Below are positions 41,574-51,910 of a stretch of DNA of 64,000 nucleotides, one piece after another. The stretch lies in NCBI GenBank assembly GCA_902518715.1, contig CABYHU010000001.1, positions 1 through 64,000 of the forward strand, written 5' to 3'. This DNA is from an uncultured SAR86 cluster bacterium. Lineage in GTDB: Bacteria > Pseudomonadota > Gammaproteobacteria > Magnimaribacterales > D2472. The notes beneath the pieces were generated by a model, which did not search any database, was not told where the DNA came from, and worked only from the letters and a program-made list of their open reading frames with translations. The stretch's first letter is position 1. Each line of letters opens with the position of its first letter. The position numbers were made by a program, and so were the translations under genes.

Positions 41574-41926
41574 TGCACATACAAAATTTCAACTTAGTAA
41601 GGATATATGCTCTGGCAACTTTATTGTTATCATCGATAGTATTTTCTGATGAACCTCTTGTTATAGATGTAAGATCGTTTGAGGAAGTCAAAACTGGGAT
41701 TATTCAAGATGCAATTCACATTGAATGGACGCAGATAGATAAAGAAATAAACAATATAGATATCACTAAAGATCAACCAATATACTTGTATTGCAGGAGT
41801 GGAAATAGATCTGGAAAAGCTGCAGTTATGCTTGAAAAAATAGGATTCACAAATGTTATAAATGCAGGTGGCATAGACGAGGCAGCAAAGAAGTTAAAAA
41901 AGAAAATAGTTAAATATTCAGAATAA
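41573..41926 (+). CDS. Exported rhodanese-domain protein
   Basis: Signal peptide, LVIDVRSFEEVKTGII, active-site YCRSGNRSG. Confidence 0.88.
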   Translation: MHIQNFNLVRIYALATLLLSSIVFSDEPLVIDVRSFEEVKTGIIQDAIHIEWTQIDKEINNIDITKDQPIYLYCRSGNRSGKAAVMLEKIGFTNVINAGGIDEAAKKLKKKIVKYSE

Positions 41927-41955
41927 ATAAGATCAATAAGTGGTAAAATCATTAT

Positions 41956-44601
41956 ATGAAATCTGGCAAAGATTTCGATCCTATAGAAACAAGAGAGTGG
42001 ATCGAATCACTTGATGATGTAATTGATGATCAGGGTACTGATAGAGCATCATTCCTTCTAAATGAGTTAGCTAAACACCTCATGGATAAGGGGGCTGTAC
42101 CTTCTTATAACTTAACAACGCCATTCAAAAATACTATTTCTCCTGAAAATGAGGCAATGATGCCAGGTGATCTTTTTATGGAAAGAAGAATTAGATCACT
42201 AATAAGATGGAATGCTCTTGTTACTGTATTAAGAGCAAACAAAAATGATGATGAACTTGGCGGACATATTGCTACTTTTTCATCGGCAGCAATGCTCTAT
42301 GACATTGGTTTTAATTATTTCTTTAGAGGGCAAGAAAGCGAAAATGATGATTTAGTTTATTTCCAAGGACACTCTTCGCCAGGTATTTATGCAAGAAGTT
42401 TTCTTGAGGGGCGCTTAAATGAAGAGGATTTGGATAATTTTAGAAGAGAAGTTGATAAACCTGGGCTTTCTTCATATCCGCATCCATGGCTGATGCCTGA
42501 CTATTGGCAATTCCCAGTCGTTTCAATGGGTCTTGGACCTATTTCTGCTATCTATCAAGCTCATGTGATGAAGTATCTTCATGCGAGGGGATTAAAAGAT
42601 TTAGGCGATAGAAAAATTTGGGGATTTTGGGGTGATGGTGAAATGGATGAACCAGAGTCCTTGGGAGCTATTGGTTTAGCTGCAAGAGAAAAATTAGATA
42701 ATTTGATCTTTGTTATAAATTGCAATCTACAAAGACTCGATGGTCCAGTAAGAGGAAACGGAAAAGTAATTCAGGAATTAGAAAGACAATTCAGAGGATC
42801 TGGTTGGAATGTTATTAAAGTTGTTTGGGGCCGACTTTGGGATCCTATTATTGCAAAAGATAGAGGAGGACATCTTCAAAAAATAATGGATGAAGTCGTA
42901 GACGGTGAAATGCAAAATTTTAAAGCTAAAGGAGGAGCATATACTCGTGAAAACTTCTTTGGTAAACATCCCGAAGCACTCAAATTAGTAAAAGGTCTGT
43001 CCGATGAAGAGATCTATAAATTAAATAGAGGTGGCCACGATCCTTATAAGGTTTATGCTGCCTATCATGAAGCAGTGAACCATAAAGGAGCACCTACAGT
43101 TATTCTTGCACTCACAACAAAGGGTTATGGTGTTGGGTCAAGAGAAGCAGATAATACCACTCACCAAGTAAAGAAACTCTCGCTAGACAATATAAAGATT
43201 TTTAGAGATCGATTTGATATACCTGTATCTGATAGTGAGATAGAGGATCTTCCATATGTAAGGCCAAAAGAAGATTCTCCTGAAATAAAATATCTCAAGG
43301 AGACAAGAGAAAAACTTGGTGGACCAGTCCCAAAAAGAAGAGAGCACTCTGAAACTCTTAAATTAAAAAATAAAGATGCCTTCAAAGTTCTTCATGAAGG
43401 CAGTGGTGAAAGAAAGGTATCAACTACAACAAACTGTGTTCGAATTATGAATAACCTTATCAAGGATGAAAACCTTGGAGAGAGAGTGGTGCCAATAGTT
43501 CCTGATGAGGCAAGGACATTTGGTATGGAAGGCATGTTTAAGCAAATAGGTATTTATTCCTCAGAAGGGCAGCTATATGAACCAGAAGATGCTGATCAAG
43601 TTATGTGGTACAAAGAATCTGAGACTGGAGTAATGCTCGAAGAGGGAATCACTGAAGCTGGTTCATTTGCTGCTTGGACAGCATTGGCAACCTCTTACTC
43701 TAATCATAATTTGACCATGATTCCCTTCTATGTCTTTTATTCAATGTTTGGTTTTCAAAGAATACATGACTTAGCATGGGCTGCAGGGGACGCTCAGGCT
43801 AAAGGTTTTTTAATAGGAGCAACATCAGGAAGAACAACATTAAATGGTGAAGGACTTCAGCATCAAGATGGTCACAGCCATATCCTTTCATCAACTATTC
43901 CAAACTGCAAATCTTATGATCCAGCATATGGTTATGAGCTAGCTGTAATTATCGAACATGGTTTGAAGGAGATGTACAAAGATAAAAAGAATTATTTTTA
44001 CTATTTAACTGTTACTAATGAGAGATATGTTCAACCACCTAAACCAAAAGGTAAGGATGTTGATAGCAATATCATTAAAGGAATGCATAGAATTTCTGAA
44101 ACTAAAAAGCCTCAGATAAGGCTGCTTGGGTCTGGAGCAATCTTAAATGAGAGTTCAAAAGCAGCTGACATATTAAGTCGTTTTAACATTGAAAGTGAGG
44201 TTTGGAGTGTAACCAGCTTTAATATGCTCAGAAAAGATGGAATGGAAGTTGAGAATGAGAATATTAAAAATCCTTCAAACAAAGCAAAAGAATCTTTTGT
44301 TGCAGAATCCTTTAAAGAACATGATATACCAACTGTGGCATCAACAGATTATATGAGAGCCTATTCTGAGCAAATAAGACCATATATAAATTCTTCTTAT
44401 TACACACTTGGAACTGATGGTTTCGGCAGAAGTGATAGCAGAGCAAAGTTACGAGAGTTTTTTGAGGTAGATGCAAACAGTATTGTTATGACTGCAGCTT
44501 ATGCACTTCACAAAGAAGGCCAACTTAATAAAAAAGAACTTCAAAAGATTTATAAAGAAATCAAAGTAAATAAAAATAAGATTTCACCTTGGAATACATA
44601 A
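41956..44601 (+). CDS. aceE: Pyruvate dehydrogenase E1 component (homodimeric)
   Basis: FFRGQESENDDLVYFQGHSSPGIYARSFLEGRL, GDGEMDEPESLGAI, HQDGHSHIL. Confidence 0.97.
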   Translation: MKSGKDFDPIETREWIESLDDVIDDQGTDRASFLLNELAKHLMDKGAVPSYNLTTPFKNTISPENEAMMPGDLFMERRIRSLIRWNALVTVLRANKNDDELGGHIATFSSAAMLYDIGFNYFFRGQESENDDLVYFQGHSSPGIYARSFLEGRLNEEDLDNFRREVDKPGLSSYPHPWLMPDYWQFPVVSMGLGPISAIYQAHVMKYLHARGLKDLGDRKIWGFWGDGEMDEPESLGAIGLAAREKLDNLIFVINCNLQRLDGPVRGNGKVIQELERQFRGSGWNVIKVVWGRLWDPIIAKDRGGHLQKIMDEVVDGEMQNFKAKGGAYTRENFFGKHPEALKLVKGLSDEEIYKLNRGGHDPYKVYAAYHEAVNHKGAPTVILALTTKGYGVGSREADNTTHQVKKLSLDNIKIFRDRFDIPVSDSEIEDLPYVRPKEDSPEIKYLKETREKLGGPVPKRREHSETLKLKNKDAFKVLHEGSGERKVSTTTNCVRIMNNLIKDENLGERVVPIVPDEARTFGMEGMFKQIGIYSSEGQLYEPEDADQVMWYKESETGVMLEEGITEAGSFAAWTALATSYSNHNLTMIPFYVFYSMFGFQRIHDLAWAAGDAQAKGFLIGATSGRTTLNGEGLQHQDGHSHILSSTIPNCKSYDPAYGYELAVIIEHGLKEMYKDKKNYFYYLTVTNERYVQPPKPKGKDVDSNIIKGMHRISETKKPQIRLLGSGAILNESSKAADILSRFNIESEVWSVTSFNMLRKDGMEVENENIKNPSNKAKESFVAESFKEHDIPTVASTDYMRAYSEQIRPYINSSYYTLGTDGFGRSDSRAKLREFFEVDANSIVMTAAYALHKEGQLNKKELQKIYKEIKVNKNKISPWNT

Positions 44602-45858
44602 ATGAAGCAAGTAATTAAAATTCCAAGCCTAGGTGATGCAGAAAACACCGAAGTTATAGAAATCTGCGTTAATCCTGGTGATAGTGTTGGTTCAGAGGAT
44701 TCAATTGTTGTTCTTGAATCTGAAAAAGCTGCAATGGATGTACCCGCCTCTAAAAATGGAGTTGTAAAAAAGGTTCTTGTAAAAATTGGAGATGAAGTAA
44801 AGGAGGGAGATGACTTCTTAGAGATTGAAATTACTGAAGAAGAAATCAAAGTGGATGATTCCCATAAAGAACTTAAAAATGATACTCAAGAAGATGATCA
44901 TGCCGAAGTAGAAGAAATTATCGAAGAGAAAAAAGTAGAAGAGATTATTGAAGAACCAAAATATGAATCTTCTGCATCTGGAATTTATGCTGGTCCTGCA
45001 GTAAGAAAGCTAGCACGTGAATTTGGAATTGACCTAAATAAGGTAATTGCTACAGGTCCAAGAAATAGAATTCTCAAAGAAGATCTTCATAAATTTGTTA
45101 AATCAAAACTTGAAGGTTCCTCAGTTGGAATACCTAAGATGCCTAGCATCGATTTCTCTGAGTTTGGGAATGTCGAAGAAATTGATTTAACTAAATTCCA
45201 AAAAACTTCAGCACTTAATCTTCAACAGTCTTGGATAACAATACCTCATGTCACTCAGCATGATGAAACTTCGATAGATGAACTCTTAACTGTCAGAAAA
45301 TCTCTGATGAAGAAACACAAGGTCAAGGTTTCACCTTTGGCTTTTTTTGCTAAAGGGGTCTGTAAGCTTCTTGAGGAGTTTCCATTATTTAATGCATCTA
45401 TAGACATGAATACCATGAAAATTATAAAAAAAGATTTTATTAATCTTGGTATTGCTGTTGATACATCCCAAGGCTTAATTGTTCCAAATATTAAATCAGC
45501 GAATAAGATGTCTATTAGAGAAATATCTGATGAAATTTCCAGACTTGCTGATCTATCTAAATCAAGGAAGATTAAAGTGGATGATTTGAAGGGATCAACT
45601 TTTACAATTAGCTCACTTGGGAGTTTTGGCGGTAAATTTTTTACACCAATTATCAATCCACCAGAAGTAGCTATATTGGGTATTTCAAAGAGTTATGATT
45701 CAGTTTTGCTAAAAGATAAAAAACCAGTAAGTACAACCAATCTTCCAATATCTCTTTCCTATGATCACAGAATTATAAATGGAGTGGAGGGCGTAAAGTT
45801 TACAACAAGATTTTGTGAAATTCTCTCAGATATTAGTTACTTTGAGGAGAATTTTTGA
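44602..45858 (+). CDS. aceF: Dihydrolipoamide acetyltransferase (E2), single lipoyl domain
   Basis: One lipoyl motif VVLESEKAAMDVPA, E3-binding segment GPAVRKLAREFGIDL, catalytic SYDHRIINGVEG. Confidence 0.95.
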   Translation: MKQVIKIPSLGDAENTEVIEICVNPGDSVGSEDSIVVLESEKAAMDVPASKNGVVKKVLVKIGDEVKEGDDFLEIEITEEEIKVDDSHKELKNDTQEDDHAEVEEIIEEKKVEEIIEEPKYESSASGIYAGPAVRKLAREFGIDLNKVIATGPRNRILKEDLHKFVKSKLEGSSVGIPKMPSIDFSEFGNVEEIDLTKFQKTSALNLQQSWITIPHVTQHDETSIDELLTVRKSLMKKHKVKVSPLAFFAKGVCKLLEEFPLFNASIDMNTMKIIKKDFINLGIAVDTSQGLIVPNIKSANKMSIREISDEISRLADLSKSRKIKVDDLKGSTFTISSLGSFGGKFFTPIINPPEVAILGISKSYDSVLLKDKKPVSTTNLPISLSYDHRIINGVEGVKFTTRFCEILSDISYFEENF

Positions 45859-46315
45859 TTTTTGCTTCCATAGTTCCATCATCTTTAATTTTAATCACGA
45901 GAGGTTGCCATTCCTCGCCTCTGCAGAAGGAACGTAAGCATCCCTCCACCTTTAAATTCCCACTTGGTTTGTAATATAAATTTGAGTTATATATTCTTCC
46001 ACTTCTAGGGTCATATATTTTTCCACCTTTAAAAGTTTTCTGTTCTTGACTGTTGATTTGAAACTCGCTTAGCAAATCAACACCAACTAATGTTCTATCT
46101 CTTAGAGATTTATTTTTATTATTTTTATCAAGTATGGAGTTCGGATCAATTCCATCCTCAACAAAAACTGTAATAATTTTTCCACAAACTAAATTGTTGC
46201 AATTCTCAATCTTTACTATGGATCCTGATGTAAGCCAGTATCCAAATATATTTGTATCTGCAAACATATTTGAATTAAAAAACGATAAAATTATAAATAA
46301 AATATACTTTTTCAT
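45833..46315 (-). CDS. DUF2147-family exported protein
   Basis: Signal peptide, IFGYWLTSGSIVKIENC, GGKIYDPRSGRIYNSNLYYKPSGNLKVEGCLRSFCRGEEW. Confidence 0.8.
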   Translation of the reverse strand: MKKYILFIILSFFNSNMFADTNIFGYWLTSGSIVKIENCNNLVCGKIITVFVEDGIDPNSILDKNNKNKSLRDRTLVGVDLLSEFQINSQEQKTFKGGKIYDPRSGRIYNSNLYYKPSGNLKVEGCLRSFCRGEEWQPLVIKIKDDGTMEAKIKNSPQSN

Positions 46316-46336
46316 ATTAATTAATTATTTGAATTT

Positions 46337-47515
46337 ATGAATAATTTTGTCACACATTTAGAATGTTCGGAAGCTGGAGATCATTACAATTTCGCAGAAA
46401 TAAATAATTTATCTAAAATTAACAAACCTCTACTTGTGAAATATGATTTAGAAAAACTAAAGAATAGTTTTTCAAAAGAAGATTTCATAAATGATTTTGC
46501 ATCTCTTCCTGGTTTTTGGAAGTATCAATACCTTCTTCCACTTTCAAAAAAAAGTTCAGTTATTGATTTAGGTGAAGTTATAACGCCTCTCGTCAGAATA
46601 AGTAAATCTAACAATCTATTTATTAAAGATGAGGGCAGATTACCAACAGGTTCTTTCAAAGCAAGGGGACTTGCACTTGGTGTTGCAAGAGCAAAAGAGT
46701 TGGGAATAAAAAAGATAGCTATTCCAACAAACGGTAATGCTGGCGCTGCACTTGCTGCCTACGCAACAGCTGCTGGTATTGAATCGTTTGTTTTTTGTCC
46801 AGAAGATACACCCTCAATCAATATAAGGGAAGCGGAAATACAGGGCGCAAAAACCTTTACTATTGACGGTCTTATCAATGACTGTGGATCAATTATTGCA
46901 AAGCATAAAGAAAAAGAAGGTTGGTTTGATATTTCCACTTTGAAAGAACCTTACAGATTAGAAGGAAAGAAAACTATGGGATTTGAGCTTGCTGAGCAAC
47001 TTAACTGGGAATTACCTAAAAATATTTTTTATCCTACTGGAGGCGGAACTGGATTGATAGGCATGTGGAAAGCATTTAATGAATTAAAAAAACTAAATTG
47101 GATTGATTGCGATCTTCCAAAAATGTTTGCTATTCAATCTTCCTCTTGCGCACCAATAGTAACAGCATTTGAAAAAGGTAAAGATTATGCAGATCCATGG
47201 CCAAATGCTCATACATTAGCTTCAGGGATCAGGGTTCCTGTAGCAGTTGGTGATTTTTTAATATTACGGACTATTAGAGAATCAAATGGTCATGCTCTAG
47301 CAGTTGATGATCATGAAATAATTACAGAGAGAGATAATTTAGCAAACAGATATGGATTTTTAGCATGTCCTGAGGGTGCCGCAACACTTGCAGGATACAA
47401 AAAAGCCCTTCAGCTCGGGTTGGTAGATGCAAACGAAAAAACGGTTTTATTTAACTGTGCTACAGGTCTTAAATATCCAATGCCAGAAGTAAATAATAAA
47501 TTTCATGACAAATAA
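46337..47515 (+). CDS. Second threonine synthase-like PLP enzyme
   Basis: IKDEGRLPTGSFKARGLALGVARAKELG (PLP Lys), PTNGNAGAALAAYA, PTGGGTGLIGMWKAF; 392 aa, different subfamily from thrC at 2035. Confidence 0.85.
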   Translation: MNNFVTHLECSEAGDHYNFAEINNLSKINKPLLVKYDLEKLKNSFSKEDFINDFASLPGFWKYQYLLPLSKKSSVIDLGEVITPLVRISKSNNLFIKDEGRLPTGSFKARGLALGVARAKELGIKKIAIPTNGNAGAALAAYATAAGIESFVFCPEDTPSINIREAEIQGAKTFTIDGLINDCGSIIAKHKEKEGWFDISTLKEPYRLEGKKTMGFELAEQLNWELPKNIFYPTGGGTGLIGMWKAFNELKKLNWIDCDLPKMFAIQSSSCAPIVTAFEKGKDYADPWPNAHTLASGIRVPVAVGDFLILRTIRESNGHALAVDDHEIITERDNLANRYGFLACPEGAATLAGYKKALQLGLVDANEKTVLFNCATGLKYPMPEVNNKFHDK

Positions 47516-48431
47516 ATTAAATTTTTTAAATCCATTTTCAAAAAAATATAAAAAAGTTTTAGCCTTTGATGGTGGAGGTGTTAGAGCCATAATGGGTATC
47601 TATTTTTTAAGAAAACTGGAAGAAGAATCATCAAAAAGTATTTTTGAATCTTTTGATTTATTTATAGGTACAAGCGCTGGGGCTACTAATGCATTAATGC
47701 TTGGAATGAATGGTTCTAAAATTAAAGATCTAGAGAAATTTTGGACTGTAGATAACTTAAAAAAAATCATGAATCAGTCCTTCATTGATAAAACCTCAAT
47801 ATTTCAAACGAGACCTAAATACTCAAATGAAGGAAAGAAAGAAATACTACACAATTTTTTTGAGAATAAAAAAATAGGACAGTCATTAAAGCCAGTTGTT
47901 GTTACCGCCTATGATCTTGAGGCGAGAAAACCAATTCTTCTATCAAGTTATGGTGATCCAGAAGTAACAGCAGTGCAAGCTGCAAATGCATCAAGCGCTG
48001 CTCCGATTTATTTCCCAACAGCAAGTATGGAAGATGGTAGATGGTTGATAGATGGAGGGATTGCTACAAATAATCCATCATTGCTAGGGTATATTGAAGC
48101 AAAAAAGATTTTTTCTACTAACAACATTAAGGTACTAGGAATTGGAGCAGGCTTAAATAAGAGAAAGATCAGTGGAAAAAATTCGAGAAATTGGGGAGCT
48201 CTTGGATGGTTGAGACACGATATTCTTGGAATAATGCTGGAATCAAGTTTACAAAATGAAATTTTAAAAGATTTAATTGGAGATGATTATCTTCGAGTAA
48301 ATTCACCAATTGGTAATGTAAACCGACGAATGGATGACATGTCTGAGAAAAATTTACATAGAATTAAGGAACTCGCAGATGATTGGTGGCTTAAATTTGG
48401 AAAAAAATCTATTAATTTTATAAATTCTTAA
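47505..48431 (+). CDS. Patatin-like phospholipase
   Basis: AFDGGGVRAIMGIYFL oxyanion motif, GTSAGATNAL (GxSxG), DGGIATNNPS (DGG). Confidence 0.92.
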   Translation: MTNKLNFLNPFSKKYKKVLAFDGGGVRAIMGIYFLRKLEEESSKSIFESFDLFIGTSAGATNALMLGMNGSKIKDLEKFWTVDNLKKIMNQSFIDKTSIFQTRPKYSNEGKKEILHNFFENKKIGQSLKPVVVTAYDLEARKPILLSSYGDPEVTAVQAANASSAAPIYFPTASMEDGRWLIDGGIATNNPSLLGYIEAKKIFSTNNIKVLGIGAGLNKRKISGKNSRNWGALGWLRHDILGIMLESSLQNEILKDLIGDDYLRVNSPIGNVNRRMDDMSEKNLHRIKELADDWWLKFGKKSINFINS

Positions 48432-48499
48432 ACAATCTATATTACATTGCATAAATCTGTTGTACACTCACGTTTCATTTATTTTTTATAAGGACATCT

Positions 48500-48745
48500 A
48501 TGAATATTTACGTCGGAAACCTTCCTTGGTCTATTGATGATCAGCAACTAGAAGATCTTTTCAAAGAGCATGGTGAGGTAGCTTCAGCAAGAGTTATTAC
48601 TGACCGTTTCACTAAAAGATCAAGAGGCTTTGGTTTTGTTGAAATGGAAAGCGGAGCTGAGGATGCTATTCAAGCTTTAAATGATTCTGAAGTTGAAGGA
48701 AGAAAGCTTGTAGTGAACGAATCAAAACCAAAAGAAGATAGATAG
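48500..48745 (+). CDS. RRM-domain RNA-binding protein
   Basis: RNP2 IYVGNLPW, RNP1 RGFGFVEM; SD AAGGA upstream. Confidence 0.95.
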   Translation: MNIYVGNLPWSIDDQQLEDLFKEHGEVASARVITDRFTKRSRGFGFVEMESGAEDAIQALNDSEVEGRKLVVNESKPKEDR

Positions 48746-48752
48746 TCGTTAA

Positions 48753-48829
48753 CCCCTAAAAATAAGCAAAAACTTGACATACAAGGCTTATTTTTATTCA
48801 ATTGACATACATTTTATTCACTTTAGGGG
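48753..48829. repeat. Nested inverted repeats and a TTGACATACA direct repeat upstream of the TonB-dependent receptor
   Basis: CCCCTAAA (48753) ... TTTAGGGG (48822); AAAAATAAGC (48758) ... GCTTATTTTT (48786); TTGACATACA at 48774 and 48802. Confidence 0.8.
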
Positions 48830-48834
48830 AATTC

Positions 48835-51800
48835 ATGAATATTAGAAACTTTTTAATGATTTCGATGGTGTTATTTATGGCACCGAACTTTGTTTTTGCT
48901 CAGGATAATGATGAAGCTACCGATGTAGAAGAAATTATTGTTACTGCAACAAAAAGAGAGACAAACTTAATGGAGACACCACTTGCAGTATCTGTCATTA
49001 CTCAAGAACAAATGGCTTTGCAAGGTCTTTCCAGAATATCTGACTTATCTTCATTGGTTCCAAACTTAGTTGTTGGAAACTCAGGAGAAGATTCTGGTGT
49101 ATCAATTGCTATAAGAGGTATAAGTTCTAATAACTATACAGAGCTTGGCGATCCTACTGTTGCTGTCCACGTAGATGGGATGTACACACCAAGAGCTCAG
49201 GCAGCTCTAGCTTTAGCACATGATATTGAGAGAATTGAGGTACTAAGAGGACCACAAGGAACACTTTTTGGAAGAAATTCAACTTCTGGTGCAGTTAACG
49301 TAATTTCAGCACGACCAAAGTTTGGTGATGAGATTTCTGGAAGAATGGGTTTAAGACTCTCTGCTGATGGAAGAAATATGACAGAAGTTGATGGTTTTCT
49401 TAACATTCCCGTAAGCGACGAAATTGCTTTCAGAGCATCTTTCAAATCTTCACTTGCTGATTCTTTTATAAACCAAACTGTTGATAGATATGATTGGTCT
49501 CTTGACTACAATAGAGACGGTAAAATTGGTCAAAATGTTTCTGGACCTGGAGGTCCTGATCAAGGAACTGTGACATGGGCTGATGGTAGAGATATTGTTG
49601 CAGACGGTATTCCAAACGTTGACCAAAGAAGAGCAAGAGATGTTAATGCAAGTGATGCATATTACAACATAGACAATGAGGCAATGAGACTAGGAATGCT
49701 ATATGCTCCAGTTGATAAAGATTTTGAGTGGTATTTGTCCTTTGATTCATTTCAAGACAATGGTGCTGGATCAATCTACCTAAAAGATTGTGAGCAGGCA
49801 GAGCTTTCAAGAGGTCAAGCGTATGATTTTTCTTGCGACACTGGAGCAAGTGATCCATTTCATGCTGCTATTAATAATCCTGGTGAGCTTGATCTAAGTA
49901 TAGAAACTATTCGATCAGAGCTTAAATTTCAGGTCAATGAAAATGTTGTCGGAGAGCTAAGAGTAGCTGTTGGCGAACATGATAGATATCAGATATATGA
50001 TGGTGATGGAGGCTTCCATACTTCTCCAACTCACCCTGCATATGGTTTTGTAAGAAATAATGCAGACTCAATGATGATGAACTGGACTGCTTTAAGAGGA
50101 CATTTTGATGGCTTATTTGGTTATCAATATGGATGGGGACCAAGAGTTTTTGGTTCAAATGGAACCGGATTTAATAATGATGCATATTTCCAAAACACCG
50201 CATGGGATATGGGTTATGACAACTGTCAAATGGGATGGGGCGGTTCTGTTGAATCATCCTTTGCTTATGGTTGTCAGTACTCATTTTGGATGCAAGATTT
50301 AGATGCAGTAGCAGCTCTTCTTGGACTCTCTCCAGGAAATGCAGCGGCAGCTTTAAACAATGCTGTAAAACCAATGTGGTTTGATGAGTTATATAGAACA
50401 ATACAAAATAACAAATCAAATGTTCTTGAATTTCAACTTAAGTCTGATGGAGAAGGCGATGTTCAATGGGTTGCAGGTGTTTTCCTCATGGATGAGGAAA
50501 CTTATACAAGATTTGATGTTGAAATGCCATTTCTTGGGCCTATTATAAGACCACTTCATGAGATATATCTTCAACCTGAGAGAACCACAGAAACTTCAGC
50601 TGTTTTTGGTCAATTAGATTATAAAACTGGTGTTGAAGGTTTAAACCTTACGGTAGGTTATAGACATACTTGGGACGAAAAAAGAGATGTTGGTGGAAGA
50701 ACATATAAAACATATGGCTACTTCGATAATGCTAATGCTTATTGTAATGGTGGTCCTTGTTTTTGGTTTGAGAGCTATGATTTTGTAGGTGATACAAGAC
50801 TTACAGGGTTTGACGGAACAAACTTTACATTTTCTCCATGGAATCAATACTATCAATCTGATGACTTGCTTCCAAGTATGGGTATAAGTGGGAGTGATGA
50901 TCTTTCAGCATTCGTAGCTAATGCAAGCAATGACTATGACGCAAAATGGGATCAAGGAACTTGGAGACTTGGTGCAGACTATGTTGCTAATGAAGATCTT
51001 TTTCTTTACGCATCGGTTGCAACTGGTTATAAAGCTGGTGGATTTGGAGATAATGTTGACAGAGGTGATGGTCAGTTTATTAACTTTGAATATGATCCTG
51101 AATTTAATACAACATATGAGTTAGGGTTTAAGTCCGTTCATTTAGATGGCGATCTCAAACTTCTTGGTAATGTTTTCTATAGTGATTATGAAGACATGCA
51201 AAGAACATTATTTGGTTTTGTTGGATATAGAGAACTTGACGGCCAAGCTATATATACTCTTATGACAAAAAATGTTCCAAATTCAACTATACAGGGTGTT
51301 GAGTTAGAATTTGATTGGAAACCTTATGAGGCTGGTCGACTATTTGGTTGGGTCTCTTTGCTAGATACAAAAAATGGAGGCTCAAGTTCTTCTGAAGCTA
51401 CTCAAGACGGTTATCTATGCATGGAAAGAGCCTTAGTTGGTGTTGATCCATGTAATGCTGATGGGACTATTGATTTAAGTGGTAAGAATCTTACTTGGTC
51501 TCCTGAAAAATCATGGAATCTTCAGTTTGAGCACAATACTTACACAAGTAATGGTTTCAGAATCATGAACGTAATTAGTGCTAATTACACTAGTGAAATG
51601 TTCTATAACGAGAGCAACTATGCTTCCGAACCATTTCACAGTGGAAGAGATGATTTATATACCGTTAACACAAGCATGGTTTTTATTGATGAAGCTAATG
51701 CATGGGCTCTTGAATTTTATGTCCATAATGCTACTGATGAGCTAATTAAGACTGACTCATATCCCGCTAATGCTGGATTTGTTAAAGCAATGTATGCTCC

Positions 51801-51840
51801 TCCAATGGCATATGGAGTTAGATTTAATAAAGATTTCTAA
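48835..51840 (+). CDS. TonB-dependent outer-membrane receptor
   Basis: Signal peptide, EEIIVTATKRETNLMETPLAVSVIT, plug motif RIEVLRGPQGTLFGRNSTSGAVNVIS, C-terminal beta-strand ending in aromatic (GVRFNKDF). Start set at ATG 48835. Confidence 0.95.
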   Translation: MNIRNFLMISMVLFMAPNFVFAQDNDEATDVEEIIVTATKRETNLMETPLAVSVITQEQMALQGLSRISDLSSLVPNLVVGNSGEDSGVSIAIRGISSNNYTELGDPTVAVHVDGMYTPRAQAALALAHDIERIEVLRGPQGTLFGRNSTSGAVNVISARPKFGDEISGRMGLRLSADGRNMTEVDGFLNIPVSDEIAFRASFKSSLADSFINQTVDRYDWSLDYNRDGKIGQNVSGPGGPDQGTVTWADGRDIVADGIPNVDQRRARDVNASDAYYNIDNEAMRLGMLYAPVDKDFEWYLSFDSFQDNGAGSIYLKDCEQAELSRGQAYDFSCDTGASDPFHAAINNPGELDLSIETIRSELKFQVNENVVGELRVAVGEHDRYQIYDGDGGFHTSPTHPAYGFVRNNADSMMMNWTALRGHFDGLFGYQYGWGPRVFGSNGTGFNNDAYFQNTAWDMGYDNCQMGWGGSVESSFAYGCQYSFWMQDLDAVAALLGLSPGNAAAALNNAVKPMWFDELYRTIQNNKSNVLEFQLKSDGEGDVQWVAGVFLMDEETYTRFDVEMPFLGPIIRPLHEIYLQPERTTETSAVFGQLDYKTGVEGLNLTVGYRHTWDEKRDVGGRTYKTYGYFDNANAYCNGGPCFWFESYDFVGDTRLTGFDGTNFTFSPWNQYYQSDDLLPSMGISGSDDLSAFVANASNDYDAKWDQGTWRLGADYVANEDLFLYASVATGYKAGGFGDNVDRGDGQFINFEYDPEFNTTYELGFKSVHLDGDLKLLGNVFYSDYEDMQRTLFGFVGYRELDGQAIYTLMTKNVPNSTIQGVELEFDWKPYEAGRLFGWVSLLDTKNGGSSSSEATQDGYLCMERALVGVDPCNADGTIDLSGKNLTWSPEKSWNLQFEHNTYTSNGFRIMNVISANYTSEMFYNESNYASEPFHSGRDDLYTVNTSMVFIDEANAWALEFYVHNATDELIKTDSYPANAGFVKAMYAPPMAYGVRFNKDF

Positions 51841-51856
51841 TTTTTAAGCAATCTTA

Positions 51857-51888
51857 AAAAAGAGGGGAGCGTAGCTCTCCTTTTTTTT
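51857..51888 (+). terminator. Rho-independent terminator of the TonB-dependent receptor gene
   Basis: GGGGAGC-GTA-GCTCTCC followed by eight T. Confidence 0.85.
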
Positions 51889-51910
51889 GAATTAAATTTA
51901 TAATATACAT

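Noticed and set aside
50105-50419. Many short antisense/shadow ORFs in the ORF track (e.g. 49643..49858-, 50105..50302+, 50171..50419-, 53152..53595+, 15887..16225+)
   Set aside because: They lie inside well-supported genes in other frames, have low-complexity or unnatural composition, and have no recognisable domains.
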